From: Methylococcaceae bacterium UBA1147
GTDB taxonomy: Bacteria; Pseudomonadota; Gammaproteobacteria; Methylococcales; UBA1147
Direction: 5' to 3'
DNA length: 9,266 nucleotides
NCBI GenBank assembly: GCA_002311315.1
Contig: DBZZ01000081.1
Location: forward strand, 23,258-32,523
Part shown: positions 1-7,265 of the stretch, in pieces
How the letters are laid out: every line of letters begins with the position of its first letter
Numbering within the stretch: position 1 is the first letter of the stretch
The notes under the pieces: generated by a model
What the model was told of the DNA's origin: nothing
The model's input: only the letters and a program-made list of their open reading frames with translations
Databases searched by the model: none
Translations under genes and position numbers: made by a program

Positions 1-1116
1 TACGGGTTCCGCGGCGAATACGTGCATTTTCAGAAGCAGACTGGCGTCACGACGCACCGTCTTGATCTAAAACAAGCCGTCAGCTGGCCCCTGAGCACCG
101 CGGGTATCTCTGTTACGCCAAAACTCGCGCTAACTACTACGCAGTATCTGCTGCAGAACCAGTCAACTGGCACCCCGAGCTCCATCACCCGGATCCTGCC
201 CCTGTTCTCGATCGAGAGCAAGTTGATCCTGGAGAGATACTTCACTGTCGGCCAGTCGTCCATGGTCCAGACGCTCGAGCCCAAGCTGTACTACCTGTTT
301 GTCCCCGAGAAAAACCAAGACGACATTCCATTGTTCGACACCGGCGGCTTCGATTCGTCAATGGCACAACTATCCCGTGACAACCGGTTCAACAGCACGG
401 ACCGGATTGGCGATGCCAATCAATTGTCGATGACTCTAACTTCCCGGTTCCTCGAGTCGGCCACGGGCATCGAACGACTAATTGGAACCGTGGGAATGAC
501 CACCTACTTCAAGGACCGAGTTGTACAGCTTTCACCCGATACCCCGCCTGAAACAAAAACTTTCTCGAACGTCGTAGGTAACCTGCAAGGCTTGATCACG
601 GAAAACCTTCGTTTCCAGAGTGAGCTGCAATGGAACCCCTACCACAAACCGTGGAATGACAGGGGTTCCTTGGACAGACTGAATGCTTCGCTGGTTTACG
701 GCGATGAAGAAAACCGGATTCTCAACCTGAACTACCGATACCGAAAAGACAACCTGGAGCAGATCGATGTATCAGCCCGGTGGCCTCTTTTCAACGGATG
801 GATCGGAGTCGGCCGCGGGCAATATTCGTTAAAAGCCATTGACCATGAACCGCTACCCGCTCGACAACTCCTGTCCGGCTTTCTCGGGGTGGAAAAAGAG
901 GCCTGCTGCTGGCGAGTCCGTTTACTGGGTCGCTGGTGGCGACAAAACAATGAAATCAATCGCGGTCTTTTTGTCCAGCTGGAACTAAAAGGATTTTCCA
1001 GCTTCGGCGACAAATTGGATCAGTTCCTGGTCCAAAACCTTCCGGGCTATCGGCCGCCGGAAGATGCAGGCGATCTCATCCGGATGCCGGATAGCGGGTC
1101 ACCCAGTATACAATAA
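1..1116 (+). CDS. lptD: LPS-assembly protein LptD, C-terminal part (5' end outside window)
   Basis: This is the C-terminal 371 codons of LptD, the outer-membrane beta-barrel that, with the lipoprotein LptE, inserts lipopolysaccharide into the outer leaflet. The reading frame is open from base 1, so the gene begins upstream of the window; the GTG at 22 is only an internal valine. Family features seen are a run of alternating polar and hydrophobic barrel strands, an early segment LDLKQAVSWPL, and a C-terminal signature around FVQLELKGFSSFGDKL followed by NLPGY. An adjacent Cys-Cys pair lies at 904-909, 68 residues before the end. It corresponds to the C724-C725 pair of E. coli LptD, which forms long-range disulfides with N-terminal cysteines needed for function. 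The stop is TAA at 1114-1116 and surA follows 64 bp later, the usual gammaproteobacterial order. The N-terminal OstA-like domain and its cysteines cannot be checked here. Confidence 0.95.
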   Translation, partial: YGFRGEYVHFQKQTGVTTHRLDLKQAVSWPLSTAGISVTPKLALTTTQYLLQNQSTGTPSSITRILPLFSIESKLILERYFTVGQSSMVQTLEPKLYYLFVPEKNQDDIPLFDTGGFDSSMAQLSRDNRFNSTDRIGDANQLSMTLTSRFLESATGIERLIGTVGMTTYFKDRVVQLSPDTPPETKTFSNVVGNLQGLITENLRFQSELQWNPYHKPWNDRGSLDRLNASLVYGDEENRILNLNYRYRKDNLEQIDVSARWPLFNGWIGVGRGQYSLKAIDHEPLPARQLLSGFLGVEKEACCWRVRLLGRWWRQNNEINRGLFVQLELKGFSSFGDKLDQFLVQNLPGYRPPEDAGDLIRMPDSGSPSIQ

Positions 1117-1180
1117 GGCACCGTTCATCAGCCGTGCCCAAACCCCAGCCAGAAAACACGCCCAACGCGGCAGTTCCATC

Positions 1181-2497
1181 ATGCAGATCAACAAACCAAC
1201 CCATTCAAAACTAGGCATCGTGTCGATGCTCCTGCTAACCGTTCTGTTCTGTGTAACACCCCAGGCTTACCCGGCCGACATTAACGGGATCGTTGCCATC
1301 GTGGAGGATGATGTCATCCTGGCAAGCGAACTGAACGCGCAGGTGAGAAGCATTCAATACAAATTGCAGGGGTCAGGAACGCCGCTTCCAACCGAGGCAG
1401 TCCTGCAACGGCAAGTGCTGGAACGAATGATCGTCAACAAGCTACAACTGCAACAGGCCGGACGGGCCGGCGTGCACGTGGATGACAGCACACTGCAGCG
1501 TTCGGTCGTCCAGTTGGCGAAACAGAACAACATGTCAACCGCGGAATTCCGGCAAGCAGTCCTCAGTGGAGGACTCGAATACTCGGAATTCCTAGCCGAG
1601 ATCCGCAACGAAATGATCATCAACCAACTGCGCAACCGGATTGTCACCAGCCGCGTCAAGGTCAGCGACCGTGAACTTGAACATTTCATCAATACCCAGG
1701 CTGAAGTAGGCCTCGAAGGCAACATTCGTTACCGGCTCGGCCATATCCTGATAGGCACCCCGGAAGCAGCATCTGCAACGCAAATTCATCAAGCCAGGGA
1801 CCGGGCCGAGGCCGTCGTCCAAAAGCTTGAACAGGGTGAAGCTTTCGGGGAAGTCGCCGTATCAAACAGCGGTGGTACGCAGGGGCTCAGTGGCGGTGAC
1901 CTCGGCTGGCGACAACTGGGCGCAATCCCGACAATCTTTGTCGATTACGTTGCTTCGATGCAGGTGGATGATATCCGAGGTCCCATTCAAAGTGCCAGCG
2001 GTTTTCACATCATCAAGCTGCTCGAACTCGAAGGAAAGGCAAAGCACGTTGTTACGCAGACCAAGGTGCAGCATATCTTGCTCAAGACCAGCGATCTTTT
2101 CAGTGATGAAGACGCAAAACAGAAACTGCAAAGCCTGAGACAGCGGATGGAAGACGGCGACGACTTCTCCGCGCTGGCCAAGGCCCATTCCGATGACAAA
2201 GCCTCCGCCCTGAAGGGAGGTGAACTCGGCTGGGTCAGCCCCGGGGTACTCGTCCCTGCCTTCGAAGAAGCCATGACTAACCTGTCGCCCGGCGAAATCA
2301 GCCAACCGGTACAAACCCAGTTCGGCTGGCATCTCATTCAGGTCCTGGATCGTGCCGACAAGGACAATACCAAAGAACATCGCAAGGAACAGGCTCGACA
2401 GCAGTTGAGGAAACAGAAGATCGAAGAAGAAATCGAGCTCTGGTTGAGGCGCCTTCGCAACGAGGCATTCGTCGAAATTAGACTTCGGCAGGGCTAA
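1181..2497 (+). CDS. surA: Periplasmic chaperone / peptidyl-prolyl isomerase SurA
   Basis: SurA escorts unfolded outer-membrane proteins, LptD among them, across the periplasm to the BAM complex. The product is 438 aa, close to the 428 aa of E. coli SurA. A basic start and hydrophobic core (about residues 11-28) form a signal peptide, with cleavage probably just before DINGIVAIV at residue 33. An N-terminal SurA chaperone domain spans about 33-175. Two parvulin domains follow: the first about 182-284 (GHILIG, GGDLGW, GFHIIKLLE) and the second about 293-391 (QHILLKT, GGELGW, FGWHLIQVLD). A charged helical C-terminal segment completes the fold. The frame is open further upstream to an ATG at 1064, inside lptD, but only the ATG at 1181 puts a signal peptide at the N terminus, so I chose it; the ribosome binding site before it is weak. 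pdxA follows after 32 bp, and cotranscription with lptD and pdxA is likely. Confidence 0.96.
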   Translation: MQINKPTHSKLGIVSMLLLTVLFCVTPQAYPADINGIVAIVEDDVILASELNAQVRSIQYKLQGSGTPLPTEAVLQRQVLERMIVNKLQLQQAGRAGVHVDDSTLQRSVVQLAKQNNMSTAEFRQAVLSGGLEYSEFLAEIRNEMIINQLRNRIVTSRVKVSDRELEHFINTQAEVGLEGNIRYRLGHILIGTPEAASATQIHQARDRAEAVVQKLEQGEAFGEVAVSNSGGTQGLSGGDLGWRQLGAIPTIFVDYVASMQVDDIRGPIQSASGFHIIKLLELEGKAKHVVTQTKVQHILLKTSDLFSDEDAKQKLQSLRQRMEDGDDFSALAKAHSDDKASALKGGELGWVSPGVLVPAFEEAMTNLSPGEISQPVQTQFGWHLIQVLDRADKDNTKEHRKEQARQQLRKQKIEEEIELWLRRLRNEAFVEIRLRQG

Positions 2498-2529
2498 CAC
2501 CAACCCACTACGCAGAACGGAAACCAATC

Positions 2530-3564
2530 TTGCCCGAAACCACCCTAACCCGAATTGCCTATACCCCGGGAGAACCTGCGGGCATTGGACCTGACCTTGG
2601 TGTCATGCTGACGCAAGGCCCTCTGCCCTGCGAACTGATCGCGGTCTGTGATCCCGAACTCTTGTCGCGACGAGCCAAGGCACTGGCTCTCGACATTGAA
2701 ATTATCGAATTTGATCCAGAAAACGCCGTACGGAAAAAGTCCCCCGGGCTGATCCGGGTAGTTCCGGTTCCGCTGAAAGCACCTGAGACGCCAGGCCAAA
2801 CTGACCCTGAAAATTCGAGGTACGTAATCGATACCATCAACCTGGCGACGCAACTGTGCCTCGACGGCACCGTTGACGCCATGATGACCGGGCCGGTTCA
2901 CAAGGGAGTCATCAACGATGCCGGAATCCCTTTCAGCGGCCATACCGAACACATTGCCGACATCACAGGAGGACATCCGGTGATGATGCTGTCAACGCCC
3001 GGGCTGCGTGTTGCACTCGCAACAACCCATATCCCGGTGCACCGGATCAGCCAGACCATCACCCAAAACAGGCTGGGTTCGGTACTGTCGATATTGCACG
3101 GCGACCTCCGATCCCGTTTCGGCATCCGCAATCCGAGAATACTCGTCTGCGGACTGAACCCGCATGCCGGAGAAGGTGGCCATCTCGGACATGAAGAGAT
3201 CGAGGTCATTTCACCTGTACTCGAACGATTTCGAAAGCGGGGCATTCAGGCAATAGGCCCGCTCCCGGCCGATACCCTGTTTACTCCGCAACACCTGCAA
3301 AACGCGGACGCGGTGCTGGCCATGTACCATGACCAGGGACTGCCGGTCCTCAAATACGCCGGGTTCGGCCAGGCCGTGAACATTACTCTGGGACTGCCGA
3401 TCGTTCGAACCTCGGTCGACCACGGAACTGCACTTGAGCTTGCCGCCAGCGGAAACATTTCGACCGGAAGCGCGCACTACGCTCTCGAGGTAGCCATGGA
3501 AATGTGTCGCGCAGAATCCACAGGATCTCCTGACGAACATCGGACAACCACCGTTAGCTCATGA
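2530..3564 (+). CDS. pdxA: 4-hydroxythreonine-4-phosphate dehydrogenase PdxA
   Basis: PdxA is a cytosolic NAD- and divalent-metal-dependent enzyme of the DXP-dependent pyridoxal 5'-phosphate pathway. It oxidises 4-phosphohydroxy-L-threonine; the product decarboxylates to 3-amino-2-oxopropyl phosphate, the substrate of PdxJ. The protein is 344 aa against 329 in E. coli; the extra length is mostly a polar C-terminal tail. Diagnostic motifs are TPGEPAGIGPD near residue 12, TGPVHKGVINDAGIPFSGHTE at about 120-140, GLNPHAGEGGH at about 208, MYHDQGLPVLKY at about 265, and RTSVDHGTALELA at about 293. The three metal-binding histidines of E. coli (166, 211, 266) correspond to H167, H212 and H267. This constant one-residue offset supports the rare TTG start at 2530, preceded by a GGA-containing purine stretch at 2519-2523. 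The stop codon overlaps the rsmA start in ATGA (3561-3564), which suggests translational coupling. Confidence 0.97.
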   Translation: MPETTLTRIAYTPGEPAGIGPDLGVMLTQGPLPCELIAVCDPELLSRRAKALALDIEIIEFDPENAVRKKSPGLIRVVPVPLKAPETPGQTDPENSRYVIDTINLATQLCLDGTVDAMMTGPVHKGVINDAGIPFSGHTEHIADITGGHPVMMLSTPGLRVALATTHIPVHRISQTITQNRLGSVLSILHGDLRSRFGIRNPRILVCGLNPHAGEGGHLGHEEIEVISPVLERFRKRGIQAIGPLPADTLFTPQHLQNADAVLAMYHDQGLPVLKYAGFGQAVNITLGLPIVRTSVDHGTALELAASGNISTGSAHYALEVAMEMCRAESTGSPDEHRTTTVSS

Positions 3565-4382
3565 CCCGCCCAGGCCCAGCACCGCGCATGCAGCACCGTG
3601 CTAGAAAGCGGTTTGGGCAGAACTTTCTCGAAGACTTGTCCGTCATCACCCGGATTCTCAATGCCATTGATGTCAGAGAAACCGACCACCTAGTGGAAAT
3701 CGGGCCGGGAAAAGGAGCCCTCACCGAGTCCCTGGTTCAGCAAAGCCGGCACCTCGATGTGATCGAGATCGACAGGGATCTGGTAGCCTACTTGAGATCA
3801 CGCTATGCGGCGACCGAAAACCTGACCATTCACTGCACGGATGCATTGAAGACTGACTTCCAGTCCTTGACGGCGGGAAGCGAAAAGCTCCGGGTCATTG
3901 GCAACCTGCCGTACAATATTTCCACCCCGCTTCTTTTCCATTTACTGGACCAGCAAGCGAACATCCGCGACATGCATTTCATGCTGCAGAAGGAAGTCGT
4001 CGACCGGATTTGTGCGAACCCCGGAAGCAAGACATTCGGAAAGCTGAGCGTCATGATCCAGTTCCATTGCAAAACGGAAGCGCTGTTCAGTGTACCTCCG
4101 CACAGTTTCATTCCGGAACCGAAGGTCACTTCAGCGGTGGTCCGTCTGACCCCAAGGGAATCACCGCAGTATTGGGTAAAAAACCCCGATGATTTTAGGA
4201 GCCTGGTCAACCAGGCGTTTTCCAAGCGCAGGAAAACACTTCGCAATGCTCTGAAAGGCTTCCTTTCTGCCGAAGAAATCGAATCGACCGGGATCGATCC
4301 AACAGCACGTGCAGAAACCCTGGAAATCGAAGACTTTACCCGGCTCAGTGACGCCTATTCCGCGACTCATGTGAAACAATGA
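3561..4382 (+). CDS. rsmA: 16S rRNA (adenine1518-N6/adenine1519-N6)-dimethyltransferase RsmA (KsgA)
   Basis: RsmA transfers four methyl groups from SAM to two adjacent adenines in the 3'-terminal hairpin of 16S rRNA, a late step and checkpoint of 30S subunit assembly. The product is 273 aa, the same as E. coli KsgA. Seen in order: the N-terminal RKRFGQNFLED element (residues 15-25), SAM motif I EIGPGKGALTE (46-56), acidic IEIDRDL (68-74), the catalytic motif GNLPYNIST (114-122), FMLQKEVVDR (140-149), VPPHSFIPEPKVTSAVVRL (178-196), and the C-terminal rRNA-binding FSKRRKTLRNAL (220-231). The start at 3561 overlaps the pdxA stop by 4 bp. An ATG at 3588 would also keep all motifs, but it would lose the coupling and shorten the N terminus relative to E. 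coli. In E. coli apaG and apaH follow; here they are absent and the next gene has its own promoter, so the core operon probably ends here. No convincing terminator is visible directly after the stop. Confidence 0.97.
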   Translation: MTRPGPAPRMQHRARKRFGQNFLEDLSVITRILNAIDVRETDHLVEIGPGKGALTESLVQQSRHLDVIEIDRDLVAYLRSRYAATENLTIHCTDALKTDFQSLTAGSEKLRVIGNLPYNISTPLLFHLLDQQANIRDMHFMLQKEVVDRICANPGSKTFGKLSVMIQFHCKTEALFSVPPHSFIPEPKVTSAVVRLTPRESPQYWVKNPDDFRSLVNQAFSKRRKTLRNALKGFLSAEEIESTGIDPTARAETLEIEDFTRLSDAYSATHVKQ

Positions 4383-4441
4383 CCAAATGGGGAATGTACT
4401 CGGCAAACAAGCCTGGAATCGCCGACATTTCACAGAATGCC

Positions 4442-4477
4442 ACTACAAAGTATCCGGCACATAGTATAATAGTAGAT
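4442..4477 (+). promoter_or_regulatory. Probable sigma-70 promoter of the small lipoprotein gene
   Basis: A perfect TATAAT lies at 4465-4470. With a 17-bp spacer, the -35 position holds ACTACA (4442-4447), which matches only the last three bases of TTGACA. Transcription would start near 4477 and give a leader of about 100 nt before the ATG at 4576. The leader contains a 6-bp inverted repeat, CGGTTT at 4485-4490 with AAACCG at 4505-4510, and a small GGTC-AGC-GACC hairpin at 4526-4536. The A/T-rich sequence stands out from the surrounding coding DNA. Confidence 0.6.
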
Positions 4478-4575
4478 TACTTTGCGGTTTGTATCCTATC
4501 ACTGAAACCGACAACTGATTGAACGGGTCAGCGACCGAACACAATCCAATCAACTTTTTACAAGCAGGATTAATC

Positions 4576-4983
4576 ATGAAGAAATCTCTGATTCCATGGG
4601 TCACAGCCTTTTTTCTAGTGGGTTGCGACGGCCAGGCAAAAACCGATTTACTGGAACAGTTACGGCTGAAATTTGAGCAAGACAAAGAGCTCGCCGACTA
4701 CCAGATCAGCGCGGAAGAAATGTCAGAGTGTGTCGGCGACAAGATTACGAAAAAGATCGAAGGATTCCCAGGTTCACCCAAAAGAAGCAAAATCATCAAC
4801 GCCTACACTAAACTGGTCAGGGTCGACCCAAACGCAGATTTCCGACCGGTCCTGAAAGAGACCGCGGAAATCTTCGGCTCGGTCGGAGAATCCCACGAGG
4901 CAGCAGGCTCGATCACCATGGCCAATTTTGAATGTGTGGGCGAACTGGTTACCGCACGGCCTCGTGAAGGTGACGAAGGCTAA
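4576..4983 (+). CDS. Small predicted lipoprotein, function unknown
   Basis: This 135-aa precursor is not a family I recognise. It starts with MKK, has a short hydrophobic segment (residues 5-16) and a clean lipobox LVGC with the lipidated cysteine at 17, so signal peptidase II processing is expected. Residue +2 after the cysteine is Asp, which in E. coli-type sorting favours retention in the inner membrane; whether this organism follows that rule is inferred. The mature part is about 118 aa, polar and probably helical. It has two further cysteines, each in an ECVG context (SECVGDKI and FECVGELV), which could form a disulfide. The start at ATG 4576 has a good ribosome binding site (AGGA at 4566-4569, six bases away). 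An upstream in-frame TTG at 4519 would bury the signal peptide and was rejected. The gene sits alone between its own promoter and the terminator of the convergent gene at 5130. Confidence 0.8.
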   Translation: MKKSLIPWVTAFFLVGCDGQAKTDLLEQLRLKFEQDKELADYQISAEEMSECVGDKITKKIEGFPGSPKRSKIINAYTKLVRVDPNADFRPVLKETAEIFGSVGESHEAAGSITMANFECVGELVTARPREGDEG

Positions 4984-5061
4984 ACAGCTTTCGGTTCTCG
5001 AATCGGCCGAGTTTGGATTTCCAACTCATCTACAGGTTTCTTGAGCAACCCTTTGGAATGC

Positions 5062-5100
5062 AAAAAGGCCGGAGACGTTGATCTCACAGCCTCCGGCCTT
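5062..5100 (-). terminator. Rho-independent terminator of the minus-strand gene at 5130-5978
   Basis: A perfect 10-bp stem is formed by AAGGCCGGAG (5065-5074) and CTCCGGCCTT (5091-5100) around a 16-nt loop. Read on the minus strand, the stem runs into TTTTTG (plus-strand AAAAA at 5062-5066), a typical U-tract. It lies 30 bp past the minus-strand stop codon. On the plus strand only two Ts follow the stem, so it would be at best a weak terminator for the lipoprotein gene, although the hairpin lies between the two convergent genes and could serve both. Confidence 0.85.
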
Positions 5101-5129
5101 CCCGTATGACGGCCCCTCGGACGTTTCAG

Positions 5130-5978
5130 CTAACCGCCCGGGAATTTATATCGGTTGATGATACCCAGGCTGTGGTCCTTGACCTCAACGGTAAAGGAAT
5201 TTGCGGACATGCTCCTGACCTGTACCTCTCCGCCATCAAATGGCTTGATGTTCTTCTGGTCCCGCTTCTCACGCTCGTCCGGAAGAAGGGGGGAAGAACT
5301 GAAGCTGCCGCTGATCCTAGAGGCCAGGGCCCGTTCGATTTCGTCGGTCGTCTTGCCCTTGGTATCCACGGTGACCGTCTTACCGTCACCGATGGTAACG
5401 TCGATACCGCCGCCCTGTGCATGAAATGTTTTCAGATCACTCGCCGAGAAGTTCACAACGATCCTGCCAACGTTCGATTCAACCAGGTCAAAGGAAACCG
5501 CAACTCCCTTCTGGCCAAATGATTTGGCCTCGATCTCAGTCGTGTACTTGTCGTTGACAAAGTCCCGGATGGTCAGTTTGGTCAGGGTAAACCCCTCCTT
5601 GTTGCGAAGGATGTAATAGGGTTTCTCCGCATCCTTGACACCTTCGACTGTGATCCCCTTCAGAGGCGGCCGCATGTAGCCCATCCCTCTCCTGACCGAG
5701 TGGGCCACCCTCTTGACCGCTGCGTGCGCATCATGGGGCTTCATCTGATCGGGCCCATTGAGGAAGGTCAAGGCCGTAAAACCAGTCTGCAGACCATCTC
5801 TGGTTACCCATCGTGCCGAAATCGAAACAATGGATTCTCCAGCTTTCTGTGCACCACCCGGGAACACGCGAAGTTCATACTGGCCAGCCGGATCCCCGGC
5901 GTTTGCAGCAGTGGCTGAAACCAGCCAGACCAGCAGTCCCAAAGCCGCCATGGGCACAAATCTGTTTGTTTTTTTCAT
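5130..5978 (-). CDS. Secreted hypothetical protein with signal peptide, function unknown
   Basis: This 282-aa protein is not a family I recognise. It begins with MKKTNR, then a hydrophobic core (about residues 8-21) and a signal peptidase I site ANA before GDPAGQ at residue 28, so export to the periplasm or beyond is expected. The mature 255 aa has no cysteine, no transmembrane segment and many alternating-residue strands (for example KLTIRDFV, VAVSFDLVE, GRIVVNFSA, GIDVTIGDGKTVTVDT), which suggests a beta-rich fold. A charged linker (LPDEREKRDQKN) precedes a final beta segment. FPGG occurs near the mature N terminus and again at the very C terminus. The ATG at 5978 has a strong ribosome binding site, AAGGGG (5984-5989 on the complement), five bases away. 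The stop is TAG at 5130-5132 and a terminator lies just beyond. The gene is monocistronic and divergent from the DUF502 gene. Confidence 0.83.
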   Translation of the reverse strand: MKKTNRFVPMAALGLLVWLVSATAANAGDPAGQYELRVFPGGAQKAGESIVSISARWVTRDGLQTGFTALTFLNGPDQMKPHDAHAAVKRVAHSVRRGMGYMRPPLKGITVEGVKDAEKPYYILRNKEGFTLTKLTIRDFVNDKYTTEIEAKSFGQKGVAVSFDLVESNVGRIVVNFSASDLKTFHAQGGGIDVTIGDGKTVTVDTKGKTTDEIERALASRISGSFSSSPLLPDEREKRDQKNIKPFDGGEVQVRSMSANSFTVEVKDHSLGIINRYKFPGG

Positions 5979-6413
5979 AGAAACCCCTTGTGGAAATCGG
6001 AAAAGACAGCTATTTCGGGCCGCTTTCTACAGACTACCAATCCGGCAAGCACAAGTACCGAAAAACCCCAAAATCGAGGCGGCTACAATAGCACAAATTC
6101 CAGACCAGGAATGAAATACCCAGATCATATGCCAGGCCTTGCGAGGCCTCTGAACCTGGCAACGGACCACCTTCATATCCATCGCGAAAACTTTCAAAAT
6201 CCAGGGAAATAGTGTCTAATGACCTGTTCGATTGGCTTTGGTTCGCCGTGGCAGAATCCAGCTGGAAACCCGTAAGGGTGTAATGGGCAGGTTTCATTCT
6301 CAGGAAGTTGGCGTGCACGCCCCCGGCGTCATTCAAACCGATATTCCACCGAGTTCATGATCAACTTGACGACTTGTTGAAACAATACCCATAACCAGAC
6401 TAAGGCTTCTTTA
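5979..6413. other. Divergent intergenic region with several dyads, no supported gene
   Basis: These 435 bp separate the secreted-protein gene (leftward) from the DUF502 gene (rightward). No reading frame here has a good start, codon pattern or motif. Visible structure: a perfect 5-6-5 dyad, ATTCC and GGAAT, at 6097-6112, about 120 bp upstream of the leftward ATG; a nested inverted repeat at 6131-6160 (GCCAGG paired with CCTGGC, enclosing two copies of AGGCCT separated by TGCG); and a 5-2-5 palindrome, TTGTT and AACAA, at 6374-6385 inside the rightward promoter. No clear -35/-10 pair was found for the leftward gene. Confidence 0.6.
6366..6395 (+). promoter_or_regulatory. Likely sigma-70 promoter of the DUF502 gene
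   Basis: TTGACG (6366-6371, five of six consensus bases) is followed after 18 bp by CATAAC (6390-6395, four of six). Transcription would start near 6402, leaving a leader of only about 12 nt. The likely ribosome binding site TAAGG (6401-6405) lies eight bases before the ATG at 6414 and would then sit at the very 5' end of the message. The spacer holds the palindrome at 6374-6385, which could be an operator. Confidence 0.45.
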
Positions 6414-7043
6414 ATGTCCTACCTCTACCGGCTTTTTATTAAAGGTCTATTCACCGTACTTCCGGTTGCGCTATCGCTTTACCTACTTTATTGGATCATA
6501 TCGTCGGTAGAAAGCCTGCTGAACCACTACGTCGTTTCGTTCTTGGTTGCCAACGGCTATGTCCAGACATTCCCGGGCATCGGTATCCTTGCCGCCGTTC
6601 TGTTCATGATGCTGATCGGATTCCTGATGGTCCATATCGTCAGCGACCGATTATCCCGATTTTTCGAGATCCTTATCGGAAGGATCCCACTGATCAAGTC
6701 AGTATATCGTCCGCTAAAGGACTTGATGCAGTTGTTCGCAAAAAAGCCTGACCAATCGATGCAGCGGGTAGTCCTGGTGAACTTGCCGGCGATGAACATC
6801 AATATTCTCGGATTGGTAACCCGCGACAACTTTAATGACCTCCCCGATGGTAGCATTCCTGAGGACCACCTGGCCGTTTTCGCGCCGGGCAGTTATTTTT
6901 TCGGTGGAGTCACGCTGATCGTTCCCAAGAATCAGGTCAAGGAACTGGATATCCCGGTGGAACATGCAGTCAAGCTGGCGGTAACCGGATGGATCCAAGG
7001 CAACCTGAACGGTTCGGAACATCAGTACAAAAAATTGTCCTGA
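6414..7043 (+). CDS. DUF502 family inner-membrane protein
   Basis: This 209-aa protein fits the DUF502 family, widespread in bacteria and related to plant COV (continuous vascular ring) proteins; the biochemical role is unknown. Two transmembrane segments are visible, about residues 10-31 (GLFTVLPVALSLYLLYW) and 53-76, the second beginning at PGIGIL as is typical. Family signatures follow: GRIPLIKSVYRPLKDL (89-104), RVVLVNLP (118-125), ILGLVTRDNF (131-140), the region AVFAPGSYFFGGVTLIVPKNQV (154-175), ELDIPVEHAVKLAVTGW (177-193). The soluble C-terminal half is probably cytoplasmic. Length is normal for the family. The ATG at 6414 has TAAGG eight bases upstream. The gap to the next gene is 222 bp with no clear terminator or promoter, so cotranscription with the methyltransferase is possible but not shown. 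Confidence 0.9.
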   Translation: MSYLYRLFIKGLFTVLPVALSLYLLYWIISSVESLLNHYVVSFLVANGYVQTFPGIGILAAVLFMMLIGFLMVHIVSDRLSRFFEILIGRIPLIKSVYRPLKDLMQLFAKKPDQSMQRVVLVNLPAMNINILGLVTRDNFNDLPDGSIPEDHLAVFAPGSYFFGGVTLIVPKNQVKELDIPVEHAVKLAVTGWIQGNLNGSEHQYKKLS

Positions 7044-7265
7044 CCGAATACCCAGAGTCACGAGCACATGGAAAAAGGTCTCCTCAACAACCGATTAACG
7101 GGTCAATCCATCCTGGATCAGTTGCCAGGGCATCGGTCCACAGGCAGACATTGGGTTAAACAAGCGGTTCGCCTACCGACCAACCATTGTTGGCCTCCTT
7201 CATCGCTCAAGACCGTCCGGGTCTGCCTTTCGTAACCCGACTACAAAACTCCGTAAACCAACACC

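Noticed and set aside
1064..1180. Extended surA reading frame starting at ATG 1064 inside lptD
   Set aside because: It would place 39 non-conserved residues before the signal peptide; ATG 1181 gives a normal SurA precursor.
4400..4425. TCGGC/GCCGA inverted repeat as an rsmA terminator
   Set aside because: The stem is 5 bp with a 16-nt loop and only three Ts after it.
4519..4575. In-frame TTG start upstream of the lipoprotein ATG
   Set aside because: It would bury the signal peptide, and the ATG at 4576 has a good ribosome binding site.
5106..5522. Plus-strand 138-codon frame opposite the secreted-protein gene
   Set aside because: It is antisense to a frame with signal peptide, ribosome binding site and terminator, and has no motif of its own.
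6034..6336. Minus-strand 100-codon frame in the divergent intergenic region
   Set aside because: No ribosome binding site, no recognisable domain, and composition unlike a real protein; I cannot support it, though it is not covered by another gene.
7180..7193. CCAAC-CATT-GTTGG hairpin as a terminator after the DUF502 gene
   Set aside because: The stem is only 5 bp and no T-tract follows.
7068..7235. Small plus-strand frame of 55 codons (ATG 7068 to TAA 7235) between the DUF502 and methyltransferase genes
   Set aside because: No ribosome binding site, no signal or motif, and no coding-like codon pattern.
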